DNA from: Metallyticus violacea
Lineage: Eukaryota > Arthropoda > Insecta > Mantodea > Metallyticidae
Length of the DNA: 64,000 nucleotides
Direction: 5' to 3'
Assembly: GCA_030762175.1 (NCBI GenBank)
Contig: CM060846.1
Location: 304,826,512-304,890,511, forward strand
Part shown: in pieces, positions 11,856-23,795 of the stretch
Layout of the letters: each line of letters starts with the position of its first letter
How positions within the stretch are numbered: position 1 is the stretch's first letter
The notes under the pieces: model-generated
Database searches by the model: none
What the model saw: only the letters and a program-made list of their open reading frames with translations
Told to the model about the DNA's origin: nothing
Program-made: the position numbers and the translations under genes

Positions 11856-12324
11856 TCTACACTTGCAATTGCAGTGTCTTCGTCTTTTCCTTTGGCCATT
11901 GCATCATCTCAAGTGCTTCTAGTGCAACATCTTCTGCAGATAAATTTCCTGAACTTGTATCAACTGCACATGAAGCAACTCTCTTTTGTTCTACAACAGT
12001 AGTTCCAGGTAGACCTCTAGTTTTTCACTTCGAATGGCAACTCATTCATTCAAGGCAATCGATATATCACAGTTTCCTGCACCTTATGTTAGAAACCAAT
12101 CCATAAAAAGTGAGGAAGCACAGATATTGATGAGTAACCCAAATCTAGCCAAAGTAAGGCAAAATATTGAATTAAGATAAGCTGCCTGACAAGCTAGGAG
12201 GAAACTACGTTTGGATGATGAAGTATGAAACTTGGATTTTAATTCTGATAAAGATAATGGCGTACCTTACCTATACTGCAATGACTTATTCAGTCACTCA
12301 AAGCTAAGCGAGATTTGGCTAATT
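11856..12324. other. No gene seen
   Basis: The 138-codon ORF crossing from the SINE into this stretch is half SINE sequence, and the rest shows no domain. Confidence 0.5.
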
Positions 12325-12615
12325 TTTTTTATTGATTTATTTATGGACGCTCTTTAACATCTCAGGTCATTAGCGTCCCATTCAACTAATAGCGTGAAAC
12401 GGCCGGAAAATTTTGCTCAGAGGCCTCTCTTTCAGGCTTGAGGTTCTTTTTCGTGCCGTAAATGTACGACACGGGACCCACGGCTTTACTTCCCTTCCGA
12501 AGTAAACCATACTTAGGATTTTTACGCCCGAAAAAAATCCATCGGTCCTGGCCAGGTTCGAACCCGCGATCTTGAGTTTAGGATGCAAATATGGTAACCA
12601 CTACACCACCAGGAC
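12325..12615 (-). mobile_element. SINE-B, minus orientation
   Basis: Near-complete copy with the head at 12,615 ('gtcctggtggtgtagtgg' on the minus strand) and the tail at 12,325. No convincing target duplication. Confidence 0.9.
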
Positions 12616-13324
12616 TTCATGTGTGCACACTCCGAATATGCTGGTTTATATAAAAAAGCAAGCGTTTCACTTGTGACACATGCAAATAAATGTACATTTT
12701 TGCTATGTTGCAATCCAAATTTCTCACATAACATGACAAGAGTGCTATCTTTCTATAAAAATGAGATTTTGTCAATTACTGTGTATTTAACATATTTTAA
12801 CTATCTCATTATGAAGGAAATTTTTGTACTGGCATTATGTAGAAACTGAGTAAAAATTATTCAAAAATTGATGAATTGAACTGTTACATATATAGTAAGT
12901 CATTCTAGGATAGGTTCCACAAATATATTATATTCATAACTCTATGCAGAAATGAAAAGTTGTCATGTTCAAGCACATTCTTAGGATTATAACGAAAATG
13001 TGTCTTCTAATTTAACAATAATTCTAATTCATGTGCACTTAAAAGGTATACATTGTTCAAATGGAGTATAGAACATTTAAACGAAAAAAATAGCCTTATT
13101 TAAGTTTTCACCAAAAGGAATCACACAACTTACAAGTGATTATAAGCGAGCATATATGGCAGGAAATCTATAATGGCTATGGCATATTACTCAAATCATT
13201 AACAGTGATTTTCTTTCCCTTTATTTTTTCCTTTAAGCTGTTAATTACTGTCTCTTTTACTGCGTTGGCCTTATAGCGATATTTTTAAGTTACTGGTCGC
13301 ATGGAACCTAGAGTGTTGTTGATT
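12616..13324. other. No gene seen
   Basis: AT-rich sequence with only short unsupported ORFs. Confidence 0.5.
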
Positions 13325-13557
13325 TGGTGTATTTACTGACGCTATTTAATATTTCAGGTTATCAGTATTCCATTCAATTCAGATAAAATTTGCTCACAGG
13401 CCTCTTCTTTCAGGCTTGAGGTTATTTTACGTAAATCTACGACACGGAACGGCTTTCCTTTTCTTCCGAAGGAAGCCAAACTTAGGATTTTTAAGTCCGA
13501 AAAAATCCACCAACTGTGGAGGCATTGAACCCGCGATCATGGGTCTACGAAATCTGG
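13325..13557 (-). mobile_element. SINE-B, minus orientation, old and deleted
   Basis: Recognisable by 'cctcttctttcaggcttgag', 'cttccgaaggaagcc' and 'gaacccgcgatc', but with internal deletions and many substitutions. It is older than its neighbours. Confidence 0.75.
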
Positions 13558-15059
13558 AGTAATATTTATTTCACTTTATGTCAAGTAGATCATTTAAGAT
13601 GTTGTTGAAATAATAAGAGTGCAGATTCGTTAGGAAAATGAATTATGTAGAGCAAAGAGCTGAGATTAAATATATCTGCAATTGAAGGGAGTGTGTTCTG
13701 AAATTCACCAACATATGTCAGCAACTTGGGGGATTCATATGATATCATGAAAAGATGATAGTTTGCTTTTAAATGTATAGAACATTCCGAGCGAACAGGT
13801 GGTTTTTAAAAAAATGTCACAACAAAAGAAAACAAATAACATGTAAAATTTAATGAAACAAGATAAAGTGTCCATCACGGACATAGTAAAGGAAATATAT
13901 CTCATACCATAGTGTGCATAATATTTTAATTAAGAAATTAAAGATGGAAAAAAATTAACTGCAATGTGAACATCCATTCAAAAAGGTTGAGAGTCAACAT
14001 CAGTGAAATTTTCGGATGTACAGACAGAAATTTGACAGACTTGTGACTAGGAATTGGTCCATCACTAAGGTACTGTAATCAAAATTCTTAGTAAGAAATG
14101 AAAACCGAAATCTCAGCACTATAGGAAATTCAGCAGGCAAGATGTCTGCTTTTATTAATTAAAAGCGGAAACCATAATAGGTCATTATTATGCAAGTGTA
14201 CAAGCAGAACAACGAAATACAATCAAAGAGAGACGTCGCGGAAAGTCGAGGTGAGGTGTGCTCTTCAGAACAAAGCTTTGAGCCAAATAAAGCTGCAACA
14301 TCGTGTTTCCTCCCAGTTGTTCCCAAAACTGAAAGAAATACTTCGAGTGCTTCGTAGAGGTTGGACAATGTGCTGAAGAAATGATAAAGCATAATGCGAG
14401 AAACTAATTAACCTATAGAAAGTATTTTGAAAAGTGCGGTAACAAGAAACGGATCACGGGTGCAGCATAGAGACGAATCGTAGTCATGTTCCACTTCAAA
14501 TAAGTTTTCCTGGATACTTGATGTCAACATATATGATTTGGAATAATTTATCATGCTATTTCACATAAAAAAAATCTTTTGTTAACTACGGAAAAATTTG
14601 AGTTGTATCTGCAATTGGTTTCCTAGGTTTTGTATAACAAACGCATCAATTATTTAATAACTATTATAAATACACAAAATGAAACCTTTAAGTACATTTT
14701 ATTTCCATACAAAAAAACTACCGTGTTAAAGAGTAAAAGATTTATATTATAATCATTGTAACAATCATTTTGTTAGTCTTCTGAATTATTCTTATAAGCA
14801 AAAATAAGGATTTCTATCCACTATAAGCCGAATTAGGCGGAATAAAATAGGACTGTGGACAAAAGGTAGAGGAAGTAAAATAGTTACGAGCTACAATCCA
14901 CCCTCTCCCCTTACGCCCGTCACTCAGCAGTTTTTATTTACTTGCCTGGCTGCGATTCATTTCTTGCTTTGTTTGTGTTTGAGCGCACCTCACATGATGC
15001 TAATTGCTTAAGAATATCGACCCCTAGTTATTGCTCGTTTTGCATTGTGTGAGATGTTA

Positions 15060-15117
<58 letters not shown>

Positions 15118-15529
15118 TTATCTTTTGTACTGAGTTGGAGGAAATGTTTTGTGTTCGATCAGCACATTAGCTAAAGCGATGGAGGACTGCGTCGCCAACC
15201 TTACTAAAATTACCTAACACAAGTTAACAACTTTTAGGATAAGAAATGTGCTAGGGCGACGCGAAATAGCAAGAACCATAAAGTGTAGGAAATGCATATT
15301 CCTTTGGCTTTTCTGCTAAATATGAACTGATAAGGATACGTTTATTTATTAACTAGAGACACGAAAATGTATCTCTTGTTTGTAGAAAACAGAGAGCAAA
15401 ATTTCCTTTCGAGAAAAATATATCAGATTGTTTATGCTTAGTAAAACACATAAAATAATTTCATTTTCGTCCAGTTCTAAATAAAATCAATTCAAACCTT
15501 TTTCAATATGCATTTGATGTTGATCAGTG
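13558..15529. other. No gene seen; long (ATT)n
   Basis: An ATT trinucleotide microsatellite occupies about 15,059-15,113. Nothing else is recognisable. Confidence 0.5.
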
Positions 15530-16118
15530 GTAGTCGACCCTGGTGGTCTAGTGGTAACCATACTAAACTCTTAAAACACAGATGCGAGTTTAACCCCGAC
15601 CAGAGTCGGTGGATTATTTTAGGGAGTAAAACTCCTAAGTACAGCTTCCTTCGGAAGGGATATAAAGTAAAGTAAAGTTGGCTGTCGTAGATTTACGGGT
15701 CGGTCCTGGTGGAGTAGTGGTTACCATACTTGCCTCCTAAACCCAAGACCGCGGGTTCGAACCCGGCCACGACCGATGGATTTTTTTCGGGCGTAAAAAT
15801 CCTAAGTATGGCTTCCTTCGGAAGGGAAGTAAAGCCGTGGGTCCCGTGTCGTACATTTGCGGCACTATAAAGAACCTCAAGCCTGAAAGAGATGCCCCTG
15901 AGCAAAATTTGTCGGCCGTTTCACGCCCCGAGTTGAATGGGACGCTGATGACCTGAGCTGTTAAAGAGCGTCCAAAAATCAATCAATCAAAAAAAAAAGT
16001 AGATTTACGGCATATAAAACAACCTAAATCTGAAAGAAGAAATCTTACCGGTGGTTTCACACCCTGAATTTGATCGGACGCTAATGACCTAAGGTATTAT
16101 AGAGCATCCTTAAATAAA
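15530..16118 (+). mobile_element. Older SINE-B split by a younger SINE-B
   Basis: The left half (15,530-15,698) has a decayed head (ccctggtggtctagtggtaa) and the first part of the body. The right half (16,011-16,118) resumes exactly at 'catataaaacaacctaaatc' and runs to the tail. The gap is filled by the inserted copy. Confidence 0.88.
15699..15998 (+). mobile_element. SINE-B inserted inside another SINE-B
   Basis: Full-length copy with head 'cggtcctggtggagtagtgg', perfect box B 'ggttcgaaccc' and an AATC-rich tail with poly(A). The 12-bp target duplication gtagatttacgg lies at 15,687-15,698 and 15,999-16,010 and comes from the body of the older SINE-B. Confidence 0.95.
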
Positions 16119-16589
16119 GGTAATGAATAATAATTGTTAAGTGTTGTGTTCAGTCTTCTATTCATAAATTTGACAAGTAACTGGCAAGTAATGGATGTCG
16201 TAATGTTATGCCACAGATATTATGTGGTCTGTAAAAACTTTAATTCCTTCGCAATCACGTAGCTTTCGTACGATTGAAATCTGCGCTTGTTTTTAGCGGG
16301 TGATTCGATTTTGTATAACTTTTCATATCATTTTCCCTTGCTTCTGGATTCATTTTATGCACTACTTTTAATTACGGATGGGCTTTTGTGCACATCATTT
16401 GTAAATTTGTTTATTGTGCGACCAAATCCCCAGCGTGCCAACGTAACAATTGTACCGTGCGAACAGTTTTGTATTTTGCCAATGGGAGAACCGGTTAGCC
16501 GGCCAGCCTCGTCTCTGTGATCCGCGGGAGAGTAAAACAATAAAACAAATTAACCATACAGCAATACACAAACCAATTTAAGAGGCTCA
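16119..16589. other. No gene seen
   Basis: Overlapping ORFs of 61-77 codons on both strands (16,287-16,540) have no recognisable domain. Confidence 0.5.
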
Positions 16590-16965
16590 TTACTTACCAG
16601 AGTACCAAATGAGGTGTTGAAACTGCCCGCCTTCATTCTCCACACAATATTGGTAATTATTGATCACTCGCTGTATTCATTTTGAGAAATCCGGACAGTT
16701 GAGTTCTTGGATGGTGTGCGGGTTTGTCTTGTACACGGCATTTTTTAATTTACCCCAGAGATAATTGCAGGTTGTTAAATCGGGGGAATGGGGGGACCAC
16801 AAATCTCTACTAATAACTCTTGCCTTGTGCAAACACATTGTGAATTGTTCTCATGGAATTATTCGTAGTGTGAGCAGCAACAGAGTCCTGTTGAAAAAAA
16901 TGCATGATCACCTTCCTGTACGTTAAATATATGAAAAAAAGTGGTTATATGCTATTCACATAAGT
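16590..16965 (-). pseudogene. Tc1/mariner-superfamily transposase, C-terminal fragment
   Basis: On the minus strand the blocks read 'FQQDSVAAHTTNNSM' (second catalytic Asp), then in shifted frames 'SPDLTTCNY' (third acidic residue normally D; here the CDYYLW-type block is altered), 'LKNAVYKTNPHTIQEL' and 'ENEGGQF'-like sequence. At least one stop follows the first block. It is a different lineage from the fossils at 8.0, 18.7 and 20.7 kb. The N-terminal half is absent. Confidence 0.75.
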
Positions 16966-17048
16966 AACAGAATTGACAGTTTACTAAAAATAAATAAATT
17001 GGTCCTATGATTCCTTCACCACTGAGTTAACACACGTGATTGGTACAT

Positions 17049-17336
17049 GAATGAATGAATGAATGGTGTTTAACACCCGTTTTTGCTACAGAGGCACCAC
17101 AGGCGATGAACACTGATGATACATGAGATGAAATGATATATTGGGAAAGGATTTATTTTTAAGGAAGGAATCGTTCCAGGCCTAAGTTTAGGGTACCTCC
17201 CCGGCATTTGCCATTTATGAGGACTGAGGAAAACCTGGAAAAAACCTCAGTCAGGAAGGACGGTCCTGGCGGTATTCGAACCCCAGACCTCCCGCTCACG
17301 AGTCCGAGACTTAACGACCTCGGCCACCCATGGCGG
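17049..17336 (-). mobile_element. SINE-A, minus orientation, with TSD
   Basis: Full-length copy with the head at 17,336. The direct repeat ttggtacat lies at 17,040-17,048 and 17,337-17,345. The 3' tail is a short (TGAA)n microsatellite rather than poly(A). Confidence 0.93.
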
Positions 17337-17345
17337 TTGGTACAT

Positions 17346-17699
17346 AAAGACACACTGTGCGGTTGTATACACACAGGCATAACATGCTTTATATATGTAT
17401 ATTGTCGAATTCAGAAACGAACAGCAAAACACACGCCACGACTGCGACAGTCAGTAAGGTCAACAAGTAAGCAAGCAGGCTGAATATTCCTTCCACGACG
17501 CCACAAACCAGTGGGGTCTCGCTTATAGAAAAAAATCCCGTGCCGCGGAGGAAAATATCACTGACCGCACTGTAGGAGTTGCAAAAGATGCCTTCATTGT
17601 TAGTCATAAAATTTGGAACCCTTCATCGCTTCCACCCTGAATCTTTCAACAATTAATAGAAAGGAAAAAGTGGGTATGCGGAAGCCATTGCCTACTGAG
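17346..17699. other. No gene seen
   Basis: Short ORFs only, with no recognisable domain. Confidence 0.5.
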
Positions 17700-17711
17700 C
17701 TCCTTGAAGAT

Positions 17712-17936
17712 TTTTTTGACTGATTGATTTATTTATTTACGGACGCTCTTTAACGTCTCAGGTCATCAGTGTCCCGTAAATATACGACACGGGACCCACG
17801 GCTTTACTTCCCTTCCGAAGGAAGCCATACTTAGGAATTTTACGCCCGAAAAAATTCATCGGTCCTGGCCGGGTTCGAACCCGCGATCTTGGGTATAGGA
17901 GGCAAGTATGGTAACCACTACAACACCAGGACCGAC
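17712..17936 (-). mobile_element. SINE-B, minus orientation, internal deletion, with TSD
   Basis: Head and tail are present, but about 70 bp of body are missing between 'gtcatcagtgtcccg' and 'taaatatacgacac'. The flanks are 12-bp direct repeats with one mismatch, ctccttgaagat (17,700-17,711) and ctcctcgaagat (17,937-17,948). Confidence 0.92.
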
Positions 17937-17948
17937 CTCCTCGAAGAT

Positions 17949-18729
17949 GATCAAACGTTCTAAATGAACTTTCAGTTTAAACCAACTCTCAGCTTGGTCT
18001 TGGCGCGAATATTTAAGTACGTAGCATGTGACGATAATTACCCAAGCCAGTGTTTCATTTGTATTTACATTATAACAGGATTATTTAAAATTTTGTGGAT
18101 AGGAAAAATCTAACCCGACACGTTCCAGAGCGCCCTAGGAAAATAATGAAAAAGTCTACTCAGGTTAATCTACACCGAAACTCAAACCCAGACCCTGGTT
18201 CCACGTTAGCAAATCTTACTTGCACTCAAGGCACTAGAGTTTTATATACATATAATTAGAAAAATCGAATAAATAAATTGCAGAAAAATATGTGGCCAAA
18301 ATCTTGATATAAAAGTTTAAACATAAGCAAAGAATGGAAATCGCTTGTTGATTTAACAATGAAATATGAAATGTTTTAATTGTTAATTGTTTGAGAATGT
18401 CTGCCATAGGGTTTGAAAATGTTAAAAATAATTTAATTGAAAAAGTTTGGTCCAATTATGAGAGCCAATGATTCAAAAAACCGAACAGGTGTGATTGTAG
18501 AAACGTGGTGATCTTGGCGAGCTTTGTCTCATTGAGAGGTAGTATATGACAACGTATTCGGCCGTCACGCGTGATAATATAATGTAGGAGTCGAATCCAA
18601 TCGGTAAAATATGACGATGATATTTCTTTTTCGATCAATATGACCCACTCCTCATGGAGTCCCGGGAAAGAAGAGCAACTCAGGACTGCTTTCGGATAGT
18701 GTCATTTTGCATTAGCAAAGTTGACCGCA
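17949..18729. other. No gene seen
   Basis: Short ORFs on the minus strand (18,234-18,638) lack any recognisable domain. Confidence 0.5.
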
Positions 18730-18950
18730 CCTAAGTGCAGCAGTTTAGGGCTTACGCACACACCTTATAGCAATGATATAACCCCGTGTGATTTTCCAGT
18801 TTAAACGTTCAAAGGCAAGCGAATCATATCCAACGAAGACGTGCAGGACGCAGTTCAACAGAAACTCAGGGACTTCTTCCACAGAGACATTCAGCGTCTC
18901 GTTTCACAGTGAGATGTCTCAACAGACATGGCGATTGCGTCTAACTTTCC
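18730..18950 (+). pseudogene. Tc1/mariner-like transposase, C-terminal fragment
   Basis: Blocks in shifted frames read 'PYSNDITPCDF' near 18,765 (third catalytic Asp, normally PHSPDLSPCDF), 'SNEDVQDAVQQKLRDFF' at about 18,825-18,880 and 'QRLVSQ' followed by 'LNRHGDCV' near 18,920-18,945 (C-terminal block). At least two frame changes separate them. Everything N-terminal is lost. Confidence 0.65.
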
Positions 18951-19058
18951 CCCCAGGAGTTTCGTTTGTAGATGACCGACCCTCACGTAATATAACACAG
19001 TGACGGAGCGTTTTGGTATTGCCATAATCCATGATCAATCTATTCTCCAAAACAGCAA

Positions 19059-19334
19059 CCGCCACGGGTGGCCGAGGTCGTTAAGGCATGGACTCGTAAG
19101 CGGGAGGTCTGCGGTTCGAATCCCGCCAGGACCGTCCTCCCTGACTGGGTTTTTTTCCAGGTTTTCCTCAGTCTTCATAACTCGAAAATGCCGGGGAGGT
19201 ACCTAAACTTAGGCCTGGAACGCTTCCTTCCTTAAAAAAAAAATCCTTTCCCAAAATATCATTTCATTTCATGTATCACCAGTGTCCGCCGCCTGTGGTG
19301 CCTCAGTAGTAAAAACGGGCGTTAAACACTACTA
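19059..19334 (+). mobile_element. SINE-A, full length, with TSD
   Basis: Intact A and B boxes ('tggccgaggtcgttaagg', 'ggttcgaatccc'). The 14-bp duplication ctccaaaacagcaa lies at 19,045-19,058 and 19,335-19,348. Confidence 0.95.
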
Positions 19335-19502
19335 CTCCAAAACAGCAAAGTTTGTATCCATGTCATTTTCCCCCCATCAGCTCCAATGTTGCACGTCGAG
19401 AACCTTCTGTTTCGTGTTTCTAATTTGCGTGGCAACACATCGGTCACACGTTCTATTTATAACGTGTCAATTCCCAAAACGTCACATATGATTCTAACAG
19501 CA

Positions 19503-19567
19503 TCATTCTTCTTAGTATCGCCAATGGTGCCTCAGAAGTAAAAATGGGCGTTAAACACCATTAAAAA
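19503..19567 (+). mobile_element. SINE-A 3' end fragment
   Basis: Only the last ~60 bp of the family are present ('tggtgcctcagaagtaaaaa', 'gggcgttaaacacc'), consistent with 5' truncation. Confidence 0.7.
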
Positions 19568-20736
19568 GTTCTTCTTAGTTCTGTTTTATAATCTCTAATT
19601 TTAACATTCCATAAAACAAATAGCTATTGAAATGTAGTATAACCTGATCGTTGTACTACATTTCAATAAGTTGATTAATTGTATCCCCCCAATGTCCAAC
19701 AAATGCTCTACAGATATGCTACCACATACCACGTTAGAAGCCAATTCCAAATCATTCCAAATTCCGACCCTTTAAGTTGCAGTTTTCCGAGCGAAACTAG
19801 TTAATGAGAGTTGCAATTTTATTACAATTACTGTAATATTGTTGCCAACTAACCGATTTCTAAGTAAGTTCCAAGTTTTCTAGTGTGCCAACCTTAACAC
19901 GTATACAATTTATATTGACAGCATCTTTACGAAATATCTACCATTTGTTATTTTAAAATATAATTAAACTTCGCGTTTGTATATGAACCAAAAAAACTGA
20001 TACTCTATTACCCAGTCATACGCATTTTTTAAAAAGAATCCCGATACTTAATAAAACTGGTATCCATTACCCTGTGGTAGTAACGCCTGGAACAGTAACA
20101 GAAGGCATAGGATATACCCGTGTACTGGACAGTTTATGACGTTCCTTAATAGCATTGCTGCTCATAACTCTTCACAACTCCCTTTGCACAAATAGAACAA
20201 GGAAATCTATACAGCTAGGTGAGTCATACAGTCACGAAAGGCAAGTCAGATACTTAAAAAAATGTATTTAACACTTTTAAAGAAATATTCATATCAACAT
20301 ATAAATTTGTTGCTCCAAACGCAGCCTATTATGACCACGTAGCGTGTAACGCGTTTTAAAGGACGTAGTGCCGTGTGTCAAAGTTGTGGATGACAAACAT
20401 AGTATAAACATATTAGAATAAAATGAGGTGTTTTCCTATACGTGATATCATTTACCTCTTCTTACCAGTCATTAGAAACCTTCTATTAACTTGGCACAAA
20501 TTTGAAGGGAGAAAAATGTATATCACCTCCATTCTAGTATATGAATCGAAGAGTTGCTGAAAAATTGATCCGCCCAAAGAAATAACACTAGCAGATGGAT
20601 ACTGGCAAAACCGTGTTCACAATATTTTATAAAGCTAATGTATGCAAGAGATTTTGATTTCTTGCATTTATTTTATTTCTGTGATTGTGTTATAGTAAAG
20701 CAGTCTGGCATAATTAAATTAAATTTCTTTTATCAA
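19568..20736. other. No gene seen
   Basis: AT-rich with no recognisable feature. The sequence 'tattgaaatgtagt' and its near reverse complement 'actacatttcaata' at about 19,625-19,668 form a small inverted repeat. Confidence 0.45.
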
Positions 20737-20912
20737 CGAGGGTTACCTTTTAAGTTTTTACAAACGATCACTAGGTGGCGCTATTGAGATATATCGTTAC
20801 TATTTTCGCAACAATTGACATTTTATTGTATAAACAGTTGCAGCTTAGAAAATGACCGAGAGTTTGTGTACAGTGAGTGTTTAAACGAAGCAATTTTGTG
20901 AAAAAAAAAAAA

Positions 20913-21309
20913 ATGGAAATTTCACGTGAAGATTTTCGTTGAATGATTTTTTTTTTTTTTTACCATTTTAGTAAAAGTCTAACTGAACAGCAATGCTTGG
21001 AATTACTTCGTTCAAATTTTATTAATCAAGCACTATCAGAAAAGACTGTTTATAACTGGTTTGCAAAATTTCGTCCTGGTCGTGCGTCCATCAGTGATGA
21101 ATTTCGTGAAGATTGACCAAAAATCGGTTGTCGTTCCAAAAAAACATCGATGCTGTGTGCAACATGATTGAAGAAGATCGGCATGTGACTTACGATGAGA
21201 GAGAGGCATCCTTAAGCATATCGAAGACTGCAGTACATTCGATTTTTCATAAAAATTTAGCTATGAAAAAGATCTTATTACCGATGGATTCCGCATAATT
21301 TGACCGAAG

Positions 21310-21355
<46 letters not shown>

Positions 21356-21996
21356 CGCCCGTGTTATTTGGTATAATGAACTGCTCAAAATTTTCCACGG
21401 AGATACCGCAAAATCCGTATACAACATCGTAACAGGTGAGGAAACTTTGATATATTCGTATGAACCGGAAACTAAGCAACAATGCACTGTATGGGTGTTC
21501 CAAGATAAACCGAATCCCACAAAAGTTGTTCGTTCAAGAAAATGATTGTTTCTTCGGTTGTACTGGACATATCAACATCTTTCACTTAGAGGACTGAAGA
21601 ACAAATGCTGAATGGTATACAACAATTTGTTTGCCAGAAGTTGTCTACGAAATCAGGGGGGAAAAGAAGAAGAGAAAAAAAAACGAAAGTCGCATCATTT
21701 TTCTTATCACAATGTCAGCTGTCACACAGCATGTCTAACATGGACTATTTGAATGATAAGAACATCGAATAAATGTCTCGTTGCCCGTTTTCACGCTTAA
21801 CGGGTTCTTTTTGTTCCCGAAGGTCAAACAAAAAATGCGTGGAAAGCGATTTTCATAACTTCAAGAAGCTGTTGAAGTCTTTAAAAATTCTGTTTTTGAG
21901 ATATCAACTTCTGAGTGGAAAAAACGTTTCGAGAATTGGTTTGAACGCATGCAAAAGTGTATGAATCTTATTGGCGAATATTTTGAAAACCAATAA
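20913..21996 (+). pseudogene. mariner transposase pseudogene
   Basis: The ATG at 20,913 opens 'MEISREDFR', a normal mariner N-terminus, but TGA stops it at once. Later blocks in mixed frames: 'KTVYNWFAKFRPGRASISDEF' region near 21,045-21,105 (helix-turn-helix and linker), 'SISKTAVHSIFHKNL', then after the A tract 'RVIWYNELLKI', 'VYNIVTGEETLIYSYEPE' (first catalytic position now Glu-Glu where family members have DE), 'KQQCTVWVFQDKPNPTKVVR', and a tail 'GEYFENQ' before the stop at 21,994. The DDD catalytic core is not intact and several frameshifts are present. Confidence 0.88.
21314..21354 (+). repeat. A41 tract inside mariner ORF
   Basis: Uninterrupted adenines between 'ccgaagcttt' and 'gcgcccgtg'. 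Length may be unreliable in the assembly. Confidence 0.95.
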
Positions 21997-22060
21997 AACA
22001 GTTTGTTGCAAAAAATGTTTTCCTTTCCTAGTTTTGTAAAAACTTAAAAGGAAACACTCA

Positions 22061-22456
22061 CATTACTGAAATAAACGAGGCTCATTATATTTGAAATTAC
22101 TATCAATTGTGGTTATATTTCTTTATAAAAATACTCTCTGCTCACGATATTTGCTTACCGGTTAAAGGAGATACATTTTTTTGAATTCATGTGTAAAAAA
22201 TATACTAAAATAGCTGGTTTTATTAGTGTCTTTATTTTATAAAAATGTGCAATTAATGAAACAGAAGCTAAAAATTCGTGTACTTTACCGGAAATTTAAA
22301 TGGTTAACATTTTATTGCAGTTTTATATTCAATTACAGAAATGAAAATATGTCCAATGAAAATAATTTTGACACGGTAAAGCACACATTTAAAAGGCAAT
22401 GTTTTATAATTTCATAATATTTCTGGCTAATATACTATTACAATTGTTTTATTTAA
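22061..22456. other. No gene seen
   Basis: AT-rich flank of the mariner element. Confidence 0.5.
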
Positions 22457-22725
22457 TTAATTCATTCATTCATTCATTCATTCTTAGTGGTTTGCCCAAG
22501 GGCAGGTCCTCACTGCATCATGCCGTGTTTTTACAGTATTTCTGGGGACAAACACTGCGGTAACTTCCAGTTGCTTTCTACAATGATACAGATGACGGAG
22601 CAATGGCAGGAAAACGTGCTCAGGCGCAGCTTCGTCCGCCACAAATCCCACTTGCGGCCGCTAGGATCGAATCCCGACCATTTTAACGGGAGACGAACAA
22701 TCTAACCACTCGGCCACAGCGCCAC
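22457..22725 (-). mobile_element. SINE-D (tRNA-like head), minus orientation
   Basis: On the minus strand the head is 'ggcgctgtggccgagtggtt', a canonical Ser/Leu-type box A, with box B-like 'gggattcgatccta'. The body runs to an (ATTC)n tail at 22,457-22,482 on the plus strand. Body sequence differs from SINE-A, B and C, and this is the only copy in the window, so the boundaries are approximate. Confidence 0.7.
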
Positions 22726-23459
22726 TACCTATCGCGTTTGTTTATTACGTATGTTCTTTACTTCTTTTACATTTTGTACCATACGTTCCAGTCAATCTCC
22801 TGCTAACCACGCACGTAAAAGATGGCCGAACATATTCCGGCTTTAATGATTTTCTGACAGATGACCGAGTGGGATGCGTAGTACATATTTTACGCGTTAG
22901 CAGAAGAGTTTTTTGCACATACAATTGCACAATTACATTAAGGAAAAAAATGTAGTGAAATGCAATAAAGGCAATGAATTTCTTCTGCACACGACATTAA
23001 CACCGGCTGATAAAGTAAAGAACTGTGGTAAAGAACTGTGCAGTTTACGAAAAGAGGTGTGATCGTTCTTCATTGTCACTCCATAGACAGGAGTAAGCAC
23101 CGGATCTTCAGGCAAGTGCCTAGTTGTTTGTTAATACATATGATGAAGACAATCAGATTATTTATATTTTGCGACATTTAATGCTTAAAATTTACATTTC
23201 ATAGTGCATATAAATGACAATTTTTATGTTAGCTCCTATTCCTTAATTATGCGTTTAAAGATGCATATTTATCTATAAAACTACAAAGTGAAACAAATTA
23301 TATATACAAGGGATAAGTCATGGCAACCATTTTTCCCCCTCGCAAACAAGGGAAAACACGAAAAGTCCAAGATATACTATTAAAAGTAAATGAAATGTAT
23401 TCCCAGTGAAGACACCAGATGGTGTATGTGACCAGAGCTGCGTGACTCAATATGCCCCG
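22726..23459. other. No gene seen
   Basis: Minus-strand ORFs of 60-85 codons lack recognisable domains. 23,160-23,280 contains GCATAT-rich sequence like that near 6.1 and 9.7 kb. Confidence 0.4.
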
Positions 23460-23471
23460 CAGTTCAGTTGG

Positions 23472-23783
23472 AGTGAATGAATGAATGAATGAATGAATGA
23501 ATGAATAGTGTTTAACGTCCGTTTTTGCTACAGAGGCATCACAGGCTATGGACACTGATGATACATGAAATGAAGAAATATATTGGGAAAGGATTTATTT
23601 TTACGGAAGCAATCGTTCCAGGCCTAAGTTGAGGGTACCTCCCCGGCATTTGCCATTTATGAGGACTGAGAAAAAACTGGAAAAAAACACCTCAATTAGA
23701 GCGGGCGGTCCTGACGGGATTTGAACCCCAGACCTCCCGCTCACCAGTTCGTGCCTTAACGACCTCGGCCACAGGTGGCCTTA
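23472..23783 (-). mobile_element. SINE-A, minus orientation, with TSD
   Basis: Full-length copy with the head at 23,783. The 12-bp duplication cagttcagttgg lies at 23,460-23,471 and 23,784-23,795. The tail is a (TGAA)n run at about 23,474-23,506. Confidence 0.94.
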
Positions 23784-23795
23784 CAGTTCAGTTGG

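Larger units (their letters stand above)
20737..22060 (+). mobile_element. Complete mariner transposon, inactivated
   Basis: The ~30-bp terminal inverted repeats are at 20,737-20,766 ('ccttttaagtttttacaaac' core) and 22,031-22,060 ('gttttgtaaaaacttaaaag' core). The 1.3-kb length is typical of mariner. A degenerate transposase gene fills the interior. An A41 tract at 21,314-21,354 is an expansion or insertion inside the coding region. A TA target duplication is not clear because of decay at the ends. Confidence 0.9.
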
